In this document: positions 45,401 through 54,744 of the stretch, one piece after another
How positions within the stretch are numbered: the stretch's first letter is position 1
Layout of the letters: each line of letters starts with the position of its first letter
DNA from: Desulfotomaculum nigrificans DSM 574
GTDB lineage: Bacteria; Bacillota; Desulfotomaculia; Desulfotomaculales; Desulfotomaculaceae
NCBI RefSeq assembly: GCF_000189755.2
Contig: NZ_KI912183.1
Location: 1,242,257 to 1,306,256 of the forward strand
Direction of reading: 5' to 3'
DNA length: 64,000 nucleotides
Program-made: the position numbers and the translations under genes
The notes under the pieces: model-generated
Database searches by the model: none
What the model saw: only the letters and a program-made list of their open reading frames with translations
What the model was told of the DNA's origin: nothing

Positions 45401-45519
45401 GCGGCAAGAGCATTCAGTTCATCTGTGTTCAAATAAATCTCGCCTACATATTGGCATTCTTTTAACTTTTCCCGCCATTCGACGACATAATTATGAATTG
45501 ATTTGCCCAAAACCTTCAT
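42475..45519 (-). CDS. Large unrecognised protein opening the defence operon
   Basis: About 1014 aa if started at ATG 45519 (MKVLGKSIHNYVVEWREKLK). The open frame runs up to 45672, but those first residues look untranslated. The start is uncertain: GGGTGGG abuts this ATG and would suit a TTG at about 45510 better. No known motif, Walker box or membrane span is seen. The N-terminal 300 residues are helical with HYYDNAGFWKHFCSLV and FRRRMENTYCSGFLRSFLCDEAGWQFFM; the middle part is beta-rich, and the C-terminus is helical. First in the operon, it is a candidate specificity or sensor component. I do not recognise its family. Confidence 0.6.
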   Translation of the reverse strand: MKVLGKSIHNYVVEWREKLKECQYVGEIYLNTDELNALAAEFAAEQNVLSTKGYYVMGTAMLVLAVNCAYHYYDNAGFWKHFCSLVRCGNSAEDHEYVGNVIEQTLKHYGLLKNERKGPFRYVGAILEQSGVSKRYIPSTAQIMRYFKVHHGWDYLTSMSLYEFRRRMENTYCSGFLRSFLCDEAGWQFFMQISRLMRQYEEGELTLAELEELPGFQPGFWHELISEFGAVNNSIKNVLTLKPRLVYLDRDKCLALQFPYPQFCENIIFPENATGWEYPLTKLTRAELLSEKYSGKAVGEDGTVLYWTINGWQPDGMPAVFDIRRGYIEANSRIPPGFYYLLAPAGYEVTYSNLQRTGDVNLPGRWKYKAYLVKFEKEDVIVNYSIEDTGVGEQNISLAWQHPTDKLLKYASDEYFDTFEGSLPQLQVSDFGLVEKNIVGLFYNLGKGTVRIKTKQGLKDFSKEVKRHAPVKGRIWLSNIARSGFGINKTVLEELYFCLLPEINLAVEEKIYGFGEEALITADKNSSCQLRFKNCKDISGKGVKWAVPPKESTAYGSIVCGNVSVGIRVPVYRAGLFHVSGERIRYISLSELKEHEKLLLTGYPGAEAKLFVNENYVRTVTFNQEGFGEISCDDLQLTADFNSEISELYLYCQGRKVSTGAVFINLEEIKKSVYQGKPCTIETEWGKNLKIVLQLCTKIVNKPQSHIPINLLPGFCKEIDEWFYTILACACVFDDTVITIKNSVLDWKTLIIDSKKKKLLEYIFNCRRGEDTEFVDDVDTGMLPAVERWIKITDSLTGTDSEDYSKDMFIEWAGDVNGKGPPKSVIAGQKGGKLVTRAWKHYLAGENEKATEIINNINEPAGFVNDLKCLLHSLVLLRMLRISAAKELFGKITPRHKGIRLVYKTLMKALNISDGSIVDSNELLNDMSEILPLRSEDKILIKQCANFDQNSAEAIQCCKRSDDWLLTVIAVEKLKSGTDRNSLIDKLMNLKDQIPESPEKNRLFDKLKTYRGGN

Positions 45520-45773
45520 CCCACCCAAATCGTTTTTCCAAATCATGTTCGTGTCATAAGATTTAGAATAAAAACGATGCAATGAGTAAAATGTCAGATA
45601 TATAACTGAGTTCCACTTTTGTAATGGATTTCCTTTATTAAAAAAAATATAAAAATTCTTAAATTTTAACAACTTTGCGTTGATCGATACAGAATACTTA
45701 AGTTTTTTTCTTGAAAATTTTATTATTAGACAACCTGTTGATCAGAAGGTTTTAATTAACGAAATATAGAATA

Positions 45774-45799
45774 AACCTCCTTATGTTTCGTTGGAGGTT
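45774..45799 (+). promoter_or_regulatory. Hairpin that can hide the methyltransferase ribosome site
   Basis: AACCTCC (45774-45780) is exactly complementary to GGAGGTT (45793-45799), the ribosome site of the GTG start at 45807, with a 12-base loop. It may limit methyltransferase synthesis or be an operator. The divergent operon start lies about 250 bases away. Confidence 0.4.
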
Positions 45800-45806
45800 G
45801 AAATCA

Positions 45807-47036
45807 GTGGCAGTATGTAAATCAACTTTTGTTAAACCAAAAATAATCCATGACCGTAACAAAAATATTCAATATTATTTTCCCGGAGCACCAAGTGTAA
45901 ACACATGCACTGATTTACCCGTGATCAGCTTATTTACCGGTGGCGGCGGTCTGGACTTAGGCCTGGAGCAAGCCGGATTCACTACCGCCGCTTTTGTGGA
46001 AAATGACAAGTATTGTATAGAAACAATTAAAGCTAACAGGAATTGGCCCCTGGTGGGAAACGGAGATGTAACCGAAATAACTTCATATGACATTCTGAAA
46101 GAAGCAAATCTCAGCAAGGGTGATGTTGCCCTGCTGGCAGGCGGCGCACCGTGTCAACCGTTCAGTAATCTTGGTAAAAACGAAGGTGATAAAACACTGA
46201 ACGGACAACTGTATAAACATTTTATAAGATTGGTTAAAGAAATTCAGCCTGCCGCTTTTCTTTTTGAAAATGTAAAAGGAATGTTACAAAACCATAAAAA
46301 AGTGATTCAATTTATGAAAGAAGAATTCGGCAAAATAGGTTACGGAATAGCCGTATCGTTACTTTGTGCTGCTGATTACGGCGTTCCTCAAAAACGATAC
46401 AGGATATTTATCATCGGAAGGCGGGACGGTAAACTACCCGGATTTCCGTTCCCCACTCACGCCAATAATCCGGAATTGAGTTTAAAATACTTTAATACTC
46501 TTTGCAAATCGCAAGATGCGTTTTTCCCTTATACAGAATTAAAAAAATGGGTTACCGTAAAAGAAGCTTTTTCCAAATTAACCGATAAAGATTACAGCAA
46601 AGAATATAATTATTATGCCAATCTCTCGCCCCGTATAATTGAAATGATTAAACACATAAAACCCGGTACAAAAATGTGCTGGGCAGACCTACCTGAACAT
46701 TTGAAATTTGATTGTTGGAAAAAAGGAAATTTTCAGGGCAATGATAATTTCAGCCGTCTACAATATGATGAACCGGCGGTAACCATTCGAACCGGCGCTG
46801 TTTACCCGGCCAAAGGTAAATACATTCACCCGAAACTGGACAGAGGACTGAGTACGCTGGAAATGGCTGTTCTTCAATCCTTTCCGATAAGCGGTGATAA
46901 CGGTTGGATTTTTAAAGGCGGAATTACAAGTGTGGCACGACAAATCGGCAATGCCGTTCCGCCGCTGTTGGCCAAAGCAATCGGAGAGTCCCTGAAGCTT
47001 CAGATATCGGAAGTAATTAACGGAGAGCAGCGTTAA
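45807..47036 (+). CDS. DNA (cytosine-5) methyltransferase
   Basis: A 409-aa C5-methyltransferase. Motif I SLFTGGGGLDLGLEQAGF, motif IV GGAPCQPFSNLGKN with the catalytic Cys, motif VI FENVKGM, motif VIII QKRYRIFIIGRR and motif X GNAVPPLLAKAI are in order. Motif IX-like DEPAVTIRTG is present and the target region is short. GTG at 45807 has TTGGAGG upstream; the ATG at 45783 precedes the ribosome site. It is divergent from the DrmAB operon. In class 2 DISARM the same enzyme type (DrmMII) protects self DNA; here it also pairs with Vsr, as Dcm does. Confidence 0.9.
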   Translation: MAVCKSTFVKPKIIHDRNKNIQYYFPGAPSVNTCTDLPVISLFTGGGGLDLGLEQAGFTTAAFVENDKYCIETIKANRNWPLVGNGDVTEITSYDILKEANLSKGDVALLAGGAPCQPFSNLGKNEGDKTLNGQLYKHFIRLVKEIQPAAFLFENVKGMLQNHKKVIQFMKEEFGKIGYGIAVSLLCAADYGVPQKRYRIFIIGRRDGKLPGFPFPTHANNPELSLKYFNTLCKSQDAFFPYTELKKWVTVKEAFSKLTDKDYSKEYNYYANLSPRIIEMIKHIKPGTKMCWADLPEHLKFDCWKKGNFQGNDNFSRLQYDEPAVTIRTGAVYPAKGKYIHPKLDRGLSTLEMAVLQSFPISGDNGWIFKGGITSVARQIGNAVPPLLAKAIGESLKLQISEVINGEQR

Positions 47037-47440
47037 TCCTCTCCGTTGAGCGTTTCTTTTAAATCTTTTACCACCCGGTTCAGCTCCTTTTTTATTTCAC
47101 ATCCCCAGTAACGTTTAACCTTCCATCCCGCTTGTTCCAACCGTTGGGTCACCTTAATATCATTTAACTTATTTTTTTCAATTTTTGCCAGCCAAAAATC
47201 TCTGTTTTGTTCGGGTATTTGTCCACACTTCGGGCAACCGTGCCAGAAACACCCGTCACAAAAAACCGCAACTTTTTTACCCGGAAATACAATATCCGGC
47301 CGACCGGGCAAATTGTTTTTTATACGATATCTCAAACCTTCATTCCACAGTGCCTTACGTAACCTTATTTCCAAATCCGTGTTTTTATTTTTAACGGCAG
47401 CCATATTTCTGCTTCTTTCTTCCTTACTTTTATTGTCCAT
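47033..47440 (-). CDS. vsr: Very short patch repair endonuclease (Vsr)
   Basis: A 135-aa Vsr-type nuclease with RSRNMAAVKNKNTDLEIRLRKALWNEGLRYR, PGRPDIVFPGKKVAVFCDGCFWHGCP and FWLAKIEKNK. It nicks T:G mismatches that arise when 5-methylcytosine deaminates. GGGAGAGACG precedes ATG 47440; the longer frame to 47488 has no support. Its stop overlaps the methyltransferase stop by 4 bases, tail to tail, so the two are genetically linked but on opposite strands. Confidence 0.9.
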   Translation of the reverse strand: MDNKSKEERSRNMAAVKNKNTDLEIRLRKALWNEGLRYRIKNNLPGRPDIVFPGKKVAVFCDGCFWHGCPKCGQIPEQNRDFWLAKIEKNKLNDIKVTQRLEQAGWKVKRYWGCEIKKELNRVVKDLKETLNGED

Positions 47441-47562
47441 CACCGTCTCTCCCATTCTGAAGTTATCTTCGTATAATTTTACTTCCAAACCAAATGTTGT
47501 CTAGCCGGATGAAGAAAATTTTAAACTAAGCAATTTTAAAATTTAACCGCTTTTTTTATGTA

Positions 47563-48877
<1,315 letters not shown>

Positions 48878-49821
48878 AACCAACCGCTTTTTTTACGCAG
48901 CATCATAAAAAAACACTTGTTCTTATACAAAATCTATGCTATATCAACTTGGAAAAACTACTACCGGTCAATTAAAAATCACATCTTCCCGGCACTGGGG
49001 CACATCCTGCTGAAAGACATCAAAACAGACGACGTCCAGCGGCTGTATAATAAAATGGCCAAAGCCGGTCTGGCTCCCGCTACCATAAGACGCAACCACC
49101 AAATCATACATTCCTGTCTAAATCAAGCAGTAAAAAACAAACTCTTATCATGGAATCCGGCCGATGCAGTAAAATTACCCAAATTGAATGATACCCCGGT
49201 CAGAACCATGACGCCTGAAGAAATGGCAAAGTTTATTTCGGTGCTGGAAAATGACCTTTGGGGCGCGGCATTCTTAACTCTCCTGGGCACCGGCATCAGC
49301 TTGGGAGAACTGCTGGCACTGAGGTGGCAGGATATTGACCTAAAATCAAAAGTATTAACCATTAATCAAGCCCTGGCAAGGACTAAATCACGCGGTCTTA
49401 TATTTGTCGAACCCAAAACAGATAAATCAAAGCGCACCATTCCTATGCCGGAACCTGTGGCCGAAGCACTTCAGAAGCACCGTGTTCAAATGGCGCAGAT
49501 AAAACTGGCCGCCGGGCCCAAATACACTGACCAAGACCTGGTATTCTGCACGACGTACGGCACACCCATTCACCCGAGAAACTTTACCAGGAAGTTTTAC
49601 ACCCTGAGAGAAAAGGCCAAAGTACCTAAAGACATAAATCTGCACGCACTGCGGCACACCTTTGCCACAAGGCTTTTAGAAGAAGGGGAAAACCTAAAGG
49701 TAGTGCAGGATCTTCTCGGCCATGCCGACATATCCACCACCGCCAACACCTATTCCCACGTTTCCCCAGATGTAAAAAGAAAAGCAGCCGCCAAAATGGA
49801 CAAGCTGCTCACTAAAAAAGC

Positions 49822-49848
49822 ATCCTCTCCGGACTAACCTGAGAGGAT
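49822..49848 (+). terminator. Terminator at the end of the recombinase gene
   Basis: ATCCTCTC pairs with GAGAGGAT, followed by eight T. Confidence 0.75.
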
Positions 49849-49894
49849 TTTTTTTAAAAAATCAGTTGCATTACCGTTGCATTACTTTATAAAA

Positions 49895-49930
49895 AAATCA
49901 AGGATCTGCGAAACCGCAAACCCTTGATTT
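49895..49930 (-). terminator. Island-borne terminator of tRNA-Pro
   Basis: AAATCAAGG pairs with CCTTGATTT and encloses TGCG-AAAC-CGCA. A T-run follows on the minus strand, just after the tRNA CCA. It replaces the original terminator at 28825-28865. Confidence 0.7.
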
Positions 49931-49981
49931 AACTGGTCGGAGCGACAGGAGTTGAACCTGCGACCTCTACCACCCCAAGGT
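49931..49981 (-). repeat. Attachment site copy inside tRNA-Pro (proximal island end)
   Basis: 51-base direct repeat of 28878-28928, covering the 3' half of the intact tRNA. Confidence 0.92.
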
Positions 49982-50010
49982 AGCGCTCTCCCAAACTGAG
50001 CTACGCCCCG
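49934..50010 (-). tRNA. tRNA-Pro (anticodon GGG), CCA encoded
   Basis: The minus strand folds to a cloverleaf: acceptor CGGGGCG / CGCTCCG with a G-T pair, anticodon stem CTACC/GGTAG with loop TTGGGGT (anticodon GGG), and T arm GCAGGTTCAACTCCTG. CCA is encoded. 77 nt. It hosts the island at its 3' end and stays complete. Confidence 0.93.
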
Positions 50011-50099
50011 TTTATCTGTCGGCAGAACTGCTTGCCCTGCCGACAAGTGTTATTATAGCTAATGCCTTAGTAAAAGTCAACATAAAAAATTCTATTTTA

Positions 50100-50888
50100 T
50101 TAGTTTGCAGATAATGCAAACTCCGCCAAAATAAAGGTGTGGTCCGATGGTTTTGCCAATCGCCTGGGTTCGATATCTATCCAGGCATTCGTTGATTTCT
50201 CTGCCAGGGGGGCCGTGGCCCAAATATGGTCAATGCGCCAACCCAGGTTTCTGGCTAAGCCCTGGCGAATTCTATAGTCCCAGAAGGTGAAATGCCCGCC
50301 CTCCGGTTGGTGCTTACGAAAAACATCTTGAAAGCCCCATTCCTTTACATAGTTGAGAACCTTGTGTTCTTCCGGGTGAAAGCCAACATGGCCCAGCAGT
50401 CTTTTGGGATCGTGCACATCAATAGGTTCTGGAGCCACATTAAAATCCCCCATCCACAAAAGCGGTTGGTGGGCACTAAAATTACGTGCAAAGTAATCTC
50501 GCAGCGCCTTCAACCAGGCCAGTTTATAAGCAAATTTTTCACTGTCCGGGGCTTGTCCCTGAGGTACATAGGTGTTCACTACCGGAATATCCTTAACCAT
50601 AGCGGCAATCAGGCGGGCCTCACCCGGTTCCGCTACATCACCCAAATCACCGGCAATGGGGGTCATGGGATGGGGACTTAATATGGCCACCCCGTTATAC
50701 GACTTTTGACCCTTAAACAAGGAGTTATAGCCTATTTCCTGAAAATATTCTACCGGAAAATCTTTGTCCATTACTTTGGTCTCTTGCAGACAAATCACGT
50801 CCGGTTTATTTTCTGTTAACCAGTTAGCTAACATTTCTTGGCGGGCCCGGATGGAATTTATGTTGAAACTGGCCACCTTAAAGTTCAT
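50100..50888 (-). CDS. xth: Exodeoxyribonuclease III
   Basis: AP-endonuclease-fold protein of 262 aa for base-excision repair. FKVASFNINSIRARQEML, VICLQETKVMD (Glu), WMGDFNVAPEPIDVHDPKRL (Asp, Asn) and DHIWATAPL plus PSDHTFILAEF (Asp-His) are the catalytic set. The gene stands alone after the tRNA and marks return to core chromosome. Confidence 0.93.
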   Translation of the reverse strand: MNFKVASFNINSIRARQEMLANWLTENKPDVICLQETKVMDKDFPVEYFQEIGYNSLFKGQKSYNGVAILSPHPMTPIAGDLGDVAEPGEARLIAAMVKDIPVVNTYVPQGQAPDSEKFAYKLAWLKALRDYFARNFSAHQPLLWMGDFNVAPEPIDVHDPKRLLGHVGFHPEEHKVLNYVKEWGFQDVFRKHQPEGGHFTFWDYRIRQGLARNLGWRIDHIWATAPLAEKSTNAWIDIEPRRLAKPSDHTFILAEFALSAN

Positions 50889-50944
50889 TTTTCATCAATC
50901 CCTTAAGTTTATGTTAACACATAGCTATTTTAACACAAAAAAAT

Positions 50945-50964
50945 AATGCGGCTGTCACCGCATT
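50945..50964 (-). terminator. Terminator of the ppx transcript
   Basis: AATGCGG pairs with CCGCATT, followed by a T-run on the minus strand. Confidence 0.7.
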
Positions 50965-50973
50965 GATTGTTAT

Positions 50974-51051
50974 TTAAATTTTTTCACCCTCGGTCAATAC
51001 CAGCTTCAGAAAAAAGGCCAGGACCAGAAATAAACCAAGGACCAGCCACAT
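50974..51051 (-). CDS. Small single-span membrane peptide (25 aa)
   Basis: GTGGAGACC precedes an ATG giving MWLVLGLFLVLAFFLKLVLT then EGEKI, one hydrophobic helix. It lies directly before the terminator of the ppx transcript, so it is probably its last gene. A short acidic frame (about 51052-51160, no clear start) lies between. The function is unknown. Confidence 0.4.
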   Translation of the reverse strand: MWLVLGLFLVLAFFLKLVLTEGEKI

Positions 51052-51168
51052 TTTACAGGTCTCCACTCCCCTCAGTAGCAACACTTATTACACCGCTGTT
51101 ACCACTATCATATTCGGTAAGCTCAATTTCTAGTTCAGCTACCTGCCGGATAATACTGCTAAATCATA

Positions 51169-52686
51169 CTACTCTTTGGGGAACTTGAATTTTTTACCAA
51201 ATACTTTATTAAAGTTAGTTACCTTTTTGTATAACTCCCTGATTTCCAGGTCCGCGTTTTCCGAAGCCAGGCAGTCAATTTGTACTTCGTTTTCTTTAAT
51301 GGTACAAACCACATCCTCCACTACCCCGGAGGAACTGCGGTCAAGGTTTTCTCCCATTCTCAGCAATGTTCCCAACCGGCGTACCAGCATGCCATCCTGG
51401 GGGAATAGGACATCTGCATGTTGTTGCAATTTAAACTTGAGGTCAATCCGGCCATGGCTGGCAGCAATCAGAGCCACTAAAACCCGCTCCCGGTGTGACA
51501 GTCCGTCAATTTTGGCATTAAGTAACACATACATACTATGTTTATGATGATTATAATAACTGACCACATTGCCCACATCGTGCAGCAAGGCGGCAATACG
51601 CAAAATCTTGCGCTCCCACAGACCGTAGCCGTGTAACGGTCTTAACTGATCAAACAAAGAAAGGGAGAGTTTAGCCACATGTTCGGCATGTTCTCGTCTC
51701 ACCCGATACAGGTCCATAAAGTTCTGCACGCTATGCTCGGTAACATCAGTAATGATTGGTTCCGGCCAATCTCTGAATAAATACTCATAAAACACCCCTT
51801 CTCTGAGGCCCGAACCACTAACCCGGATACCGGGGGCTCCGGTATAATCCAATAATTTAACGGCAGCTGCTACACCCCCCAGAATAATATCCGCCCTTTC
51901 CTTAGATAACCCGGGGATAGCCTTACGCTCATCAACCGATGTATTTTGCAGGAGTTCGTAGATATCTTTAACCCGTTCCGCATGAATCCGGTAGTTATGC
52001 AAAATGTTTAAGCTAAAGCGGGTTCGTTTACGATCCATTCGGCCAAGATTACGCATGGTCCCGCCAACCCCGATGACTTCCAAACCCCTGGCAGTTTCCA
52101 GCCAGGGAACGGCGGCAAATTGCCTGGTCAGAAAATTCTCAAGTTGCTCAATTTGTTCCGGTTCAGCCAATGATGTAGGCAGAAAATTTTCAGAAAGAGT
52201 GACGGCGCCAAATGGCAGACTGGTCCACTGCACCATTTTTCGTTCCCGGCACAAAATCAGTTCTGTACTCCCACCACCAATATCCATCACCAAAGCGTCA
52301 TGAAAGTCCAGACTGTTAACCACGCCCAGGTAGGCATAGCGGGCCTCTTCCTCCTCGGAAAGAATCCGGAAGGATACACCGGTTTCCTTCATAATGGTTT
52401 CCAGTACTTCTCCGCCATTAACTGCACTGCGAATAGCCGCCGTGGCTACACCATATACACTGTCAGCCTTGTTGGCCCGGCAGAATTTTTGCAATAACTT
52501 TATGGTCTGCACCGCCCGCTCCAGGGCCGGCTGCTTGATTACCCTTTCGGGCCCCATATTCTCCCCAATCCGAGCAGTTTCTTTAATTTCGTCCAGTAAG
52601 CGATAAGAGCCGTTACTACCTATATACATTAAAATCAATCGAATTGAGTTGGAACCAAGATCAATAATTCCGATGCGCCTGGACAT
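51169..52686 (-). CDS. ppx: Ppx/GppA phosphatase with C-terminal HD domain
   Basis: A 505-aa exopolyphosphatase / pppGpp phosphatase-type protein. IGIIDLGSNSIRLILM and MDIGGGSTELILCRERK are the two phosphate motifs of the actin-like domain, and EVIGVGGTMRNLGRM the third. HAEHVAKLSLSLFDQL, then AALLHDVGNVVSYYNHHKHSMYVL, forms an HD-type C-terminal domain (about 320-500), as in bacterial GppA-like proteins. It is likely involved in polyphosphate or stringent alarmone turnover. The TAG stop lies next to the short downstream frames. Confidence 0.88.
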   Translation of the reverse strand: MSRRIGIIDLGSNSIRLILMYIGSNGSYRLLDEIKETARIGENMGPERVIKQPALERAVQTIKLLQKFCRANKADSVYGVATAAIRSAVNGGEVLETIMKETGVSFRILSEEEEARYAYLGVVNSLDFHDALVMDIGGGSTELILCRERKMVQWTSLPFGAVTLSENFLPTSLAEPEQIEQLENFLTRQFAAVPWLETARGLEVIGVGGTMRNLGRMDRKRTRFSLNILHNYRIHAERVKDIYELLQNTSVDERKAIPGLSKERADIILGGVAAAVKLLDYTGAPGIRVSGSGLREGVFYEYLFRDWPEPIITDVTEHSVQNFMDLYRVRREHAEHVAKLSLSLFDQLRPLHGYGLWERKILRIAALLHDVGNVVSYYNHHKHSMYVLLNAKIDGLSHRERVLVALIAASHGRIDLKFKLQQHADVLFPQDGMLVRRLGTLLRMGENLDRSSSGVVEDVVCTIKENEVQIDCLASENADLEIRELYKKVTNFNKVFGKKFKFPKE

Positions 52687-52827
52687 AACAACCTCCCATC
52701 TTAACAGTCATAGACTTGGCCAGCTGAACTTGTAATTATTATTTTAACAGATTAACCAGGAGAAAATTAATCTAAATATGTGGAGTAATGATGATTATTT
52801 AAAACGCGGCGCAATAATTAAAATTAA

Positions 52828-52847
52828 CCGGGGCGGCACCCGGTTTC
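52828..52847. terminator. Possible hairpin upstream of the 43-aa gene
   Basis: ACCGGG-GCGGCA-CCCGGT with TTTCTTTG following. It could be a weak terminator. Confidence 0.35.
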
Positions 52848-52941
52848 TTTGTTTAGTTTGATGTAACCCTTTCTAACCCTGCTCCATATTATACCCTAGA
52901 AGGTGCCTTCCACCGGAAATTAGGAAAGGGGGTTTTGCTGA

Positions 52942-53073
52942 ATGGGATATGGCTATGGCGGAACGGGTGAAGCAGGTTGTGGATATTATAATCCCTTTTC
53001 CCCTGCTTTCATTCTTTTTCTGGTTCTGATCTTACTCTTCTTCGGCGACGGATTTTACGGCTGCTCCAAATAA
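52942..53073 (+). CDS. YjcZ-like small sporulation-type protein (43 aa)
   Basis: AGGAAAGGGGG precedes the ATG. The product is a Gly/Tyr-rich N-terminus (GYGYGGTGEAGCGYYNPFS) followed by one hydrophobic segment (PAFILFLVLILLFFG) and a short Cys-containing tail. This is the layout of YjcZ-family small proteins of spore formers. The hydrophobic motif resembles the N-terminus of the 202-aa protein at 8684-9292. A strong terminator follows. Confidence 0.65.
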   Translation: MGYGYGGTGEAGCGYYNPFSPAFILFLVLILLFFGDGFYGCSK

Positions 53074-53090
53074 TCTTATCACTTCGTAAA

Positions 53091-53113
53091 ATAGGCGGGT
53101 TAATCCCGCCTAT
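53091..53113. terminator. Bidirectional terminator
   Basis: ATAGGCGGG-TTAAT-CCCGCCTAT between convergent genes. Confidence 0.82.
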
Positions 53114-53136
53114 CCTGTTCCCGTCCTGATTTAAAA

Positions 53137-53694
53137 TTAATGATGCTCAAACTCCCTGGGTTTGCAAATAATTTCTTTAATTTTAGTATCAAAAAAGTAC
53201 TGCGAGTGGGCCGGTACCACAACTATTGCCGTGTCGGCGCCTTTCCCGCTGCCGGCCACGGCCACAATTTCTTCCCCATAGGGAATTAACCCCGCATCAA
53301 GGGCCATGCCGGAAACCTCTACGCATACCTTTACTCCCTGGCCAAACATTCGCAGGGTATAGGCCATTATTTCCGATGGATATACCCCTTGAAATTTAAA
53401 GCGCAATGCTCTGTCCAAGCCAGCCATGAGATGGGTGGTTGATAACACGGCTATACCGGCCTGCTCCAAGCGCTGTCTGGTTTCCGGCGGCATGGTCAGC
53501 TGGCCGGGGTTTTTAAATCCCGCTTGATAGGTTACACATACTACCTGCAGCCCGCAATCAATAAATTTTTTCGCCGTGGCCCCGCTGCTGGAGGCCACCA
53601 CAAGATGGTTAATACCGTTGTGTTTAGCATACTCAATGGCCGCCTTTACGGTTTGGTCAGTATTTTCTTTTCCCTGCCGGGCCCAATAAACCAT
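53137..53694 (-). CDS. Pyruvate-kinase C-terminal-like (alpha/beta) domain protein
   Basis: A 185-aa protein. ENTDQTVKAAIEYAKHNGINHLVVASSSGATAKKF resembles the pyruvate kinase alpha/beta domain (MTH1020-type), and VCVEVSGMALDAGLIPYGEEIVAVAGSGKGADTAIVVVPAHSQYFF is the rest. AAAGGAG precedes ATG 53694. These stand-alone domains occur in anaerobes and archaea; their ligand is unknown. Confidence 0.75.
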   Translation of the reverse strand: MVYWARQGKENTDQTVKAAIEYAKHNGINHLVVASSSGATAKKFIDCGLQVVCVTYQAGFKNPGQLTMPPETRQRLEQAGIAVLSTTHLMAGLDRALRFKFQGVYPSEIMAYTLRMFGQGVKVCVEVSGMALDAGLIPYGEEIVAVAGSGKGADTAIVVVPAHSQYFFDTKIKEIICKPREFEHH

Positions 53695-53842
53695 TGAAAT
53701 CACTCCTTTTATTTAGTGTTACCATGTTCAATTCAACTTGTCAACTTGGCTAAAATAATGAAAATTTTGTCAACCAAAGTAGGGAAATCCAGTGGAAACA
53801 GAGAATAACACATTAGCCAACTAAGTTAGGGAGGTAATAACT

Positions 53843-54694
53843 TTGATAAGATTAGGGATTGTGGGAGGCGGCCGGGGTGGTTCGGCTATGCTTAACCTGT
53901 TTGCCTCGTTACCTGATGTTAAGATACTGGGAATCGCTGATATTAATGAAAATGCCCCTGCCATGGTGGCGGCTAAAGAAATGGGTATTAGAACTTTTTC
54001 AGACTTTACCCAACTCCTGCAACTTCCCGACCTGGACGTTGTGGTGGACGTGACAGGTAATGAATCTGTACACCAATCAATTCTTGCTCAAAAACAAGAA
54101 AAAACCCACCTGGCCGATGCTACCATTTCTAAATTAATGTATATGATGGCCCGCCATCAGGAAGAAGCAGCCCAGGAGTTAAGAAACCAGGCTCAACAAC
54201 TGGCTGTAATGGCCGAAGAATTAAATACAACGGTACAACATGTACCTGAGGCCATCGCGACCGTTAATAAAGCCCTGGGCTCCCACAGTCATAAGTTAAG
54301 CGCGGCGGTATCGGAGGCCGAAAAACATATTAAAGATACCGATGAAGTAATTGATTTTATTAAAAAAGTGGCCGACCAGACCAAACTGCTGGGTTTAAAT
54401 GCCGCCATCGAAGCAGCCAGAGCCGGTAACCATGGCCGGGGCTTTGGCGTAGTGGCCAATGAGGTCCGCAAGTTGGCCGAAGACAGTGTTGTATCAGCTA
54501 AAAAAATCGGTACCATCCTGGCTAATATAGAATCCTCTATGAAGACTATTATCGCCGGGGTGGAAGAAACCGCCGGTATAGCCGAAATGCAAACCCAAAC
54601 CACAGAACGGATAAATATAGCTGTCCAACAGCTGGGCCAGATGGCCGATGAAATGAAGGAATTCGCCGATAAGTTGGCGGAATTCGCCAGCTAA
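53843..54694 (+). CDS. Rossmann domain fused to methyl-accepting chemotaxis signalling domain
   Basis: A 283-aa product with TTG start and GGGAGG upstream. Residues 1-100 ([37 protein letters not shown]) form a Gfo/Idh/MocA-like NAD(P)-binding fold. After a helical link, residues about 170-283 ([46 protein letters not shown]) are the MCP signalling tip. There is no membrane span or periplasmic sensor, so a soluble transducer with nucleotide or metabolite sensing is implied. The dehydrogenase part lacks the catalytic C-terminal half. Confidence 0.82.
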   Translation: MIRLGIVGGGRGGSAMLNLFASLPDVKILGIADINENAPAMVAAKEMGIRTFSDFTQLLQLPDLDVVVDVTGNESVHQSILAQKQEKTHLADATISKLMYMMARHQEEAAQELRNQAQQLAVMAEELNTTVQHVPEAIATVNKALGSHSHKLSAAVSEAEKHIKDTDEVIDFIKKVADQTKLLGLNAAIEAARAGNHGRGFGVVANEVRKLAEDSVVSAKKIGTILANIESSMKTIIAGVEETAGIAEMQTQTTERINIAVQQLGQMADEMKEFADKLAEFAS

Positions 54695-54744
54695 AGGATA
54701 TAAGACAGTTATAAGATTGTTTATTTTTTGGCATAATAGGCTTT

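Noticed and set aside
30591-47440. A CRISPR-Cas, BREX or type I restriction system as the island cargo
   Set aside because: No repeat-spacer array, no Cas, PglZ/BrxC or HsdS/HsdR-type protein is visible; the markers are DrmA, DrmB and C5 methyltransferase.
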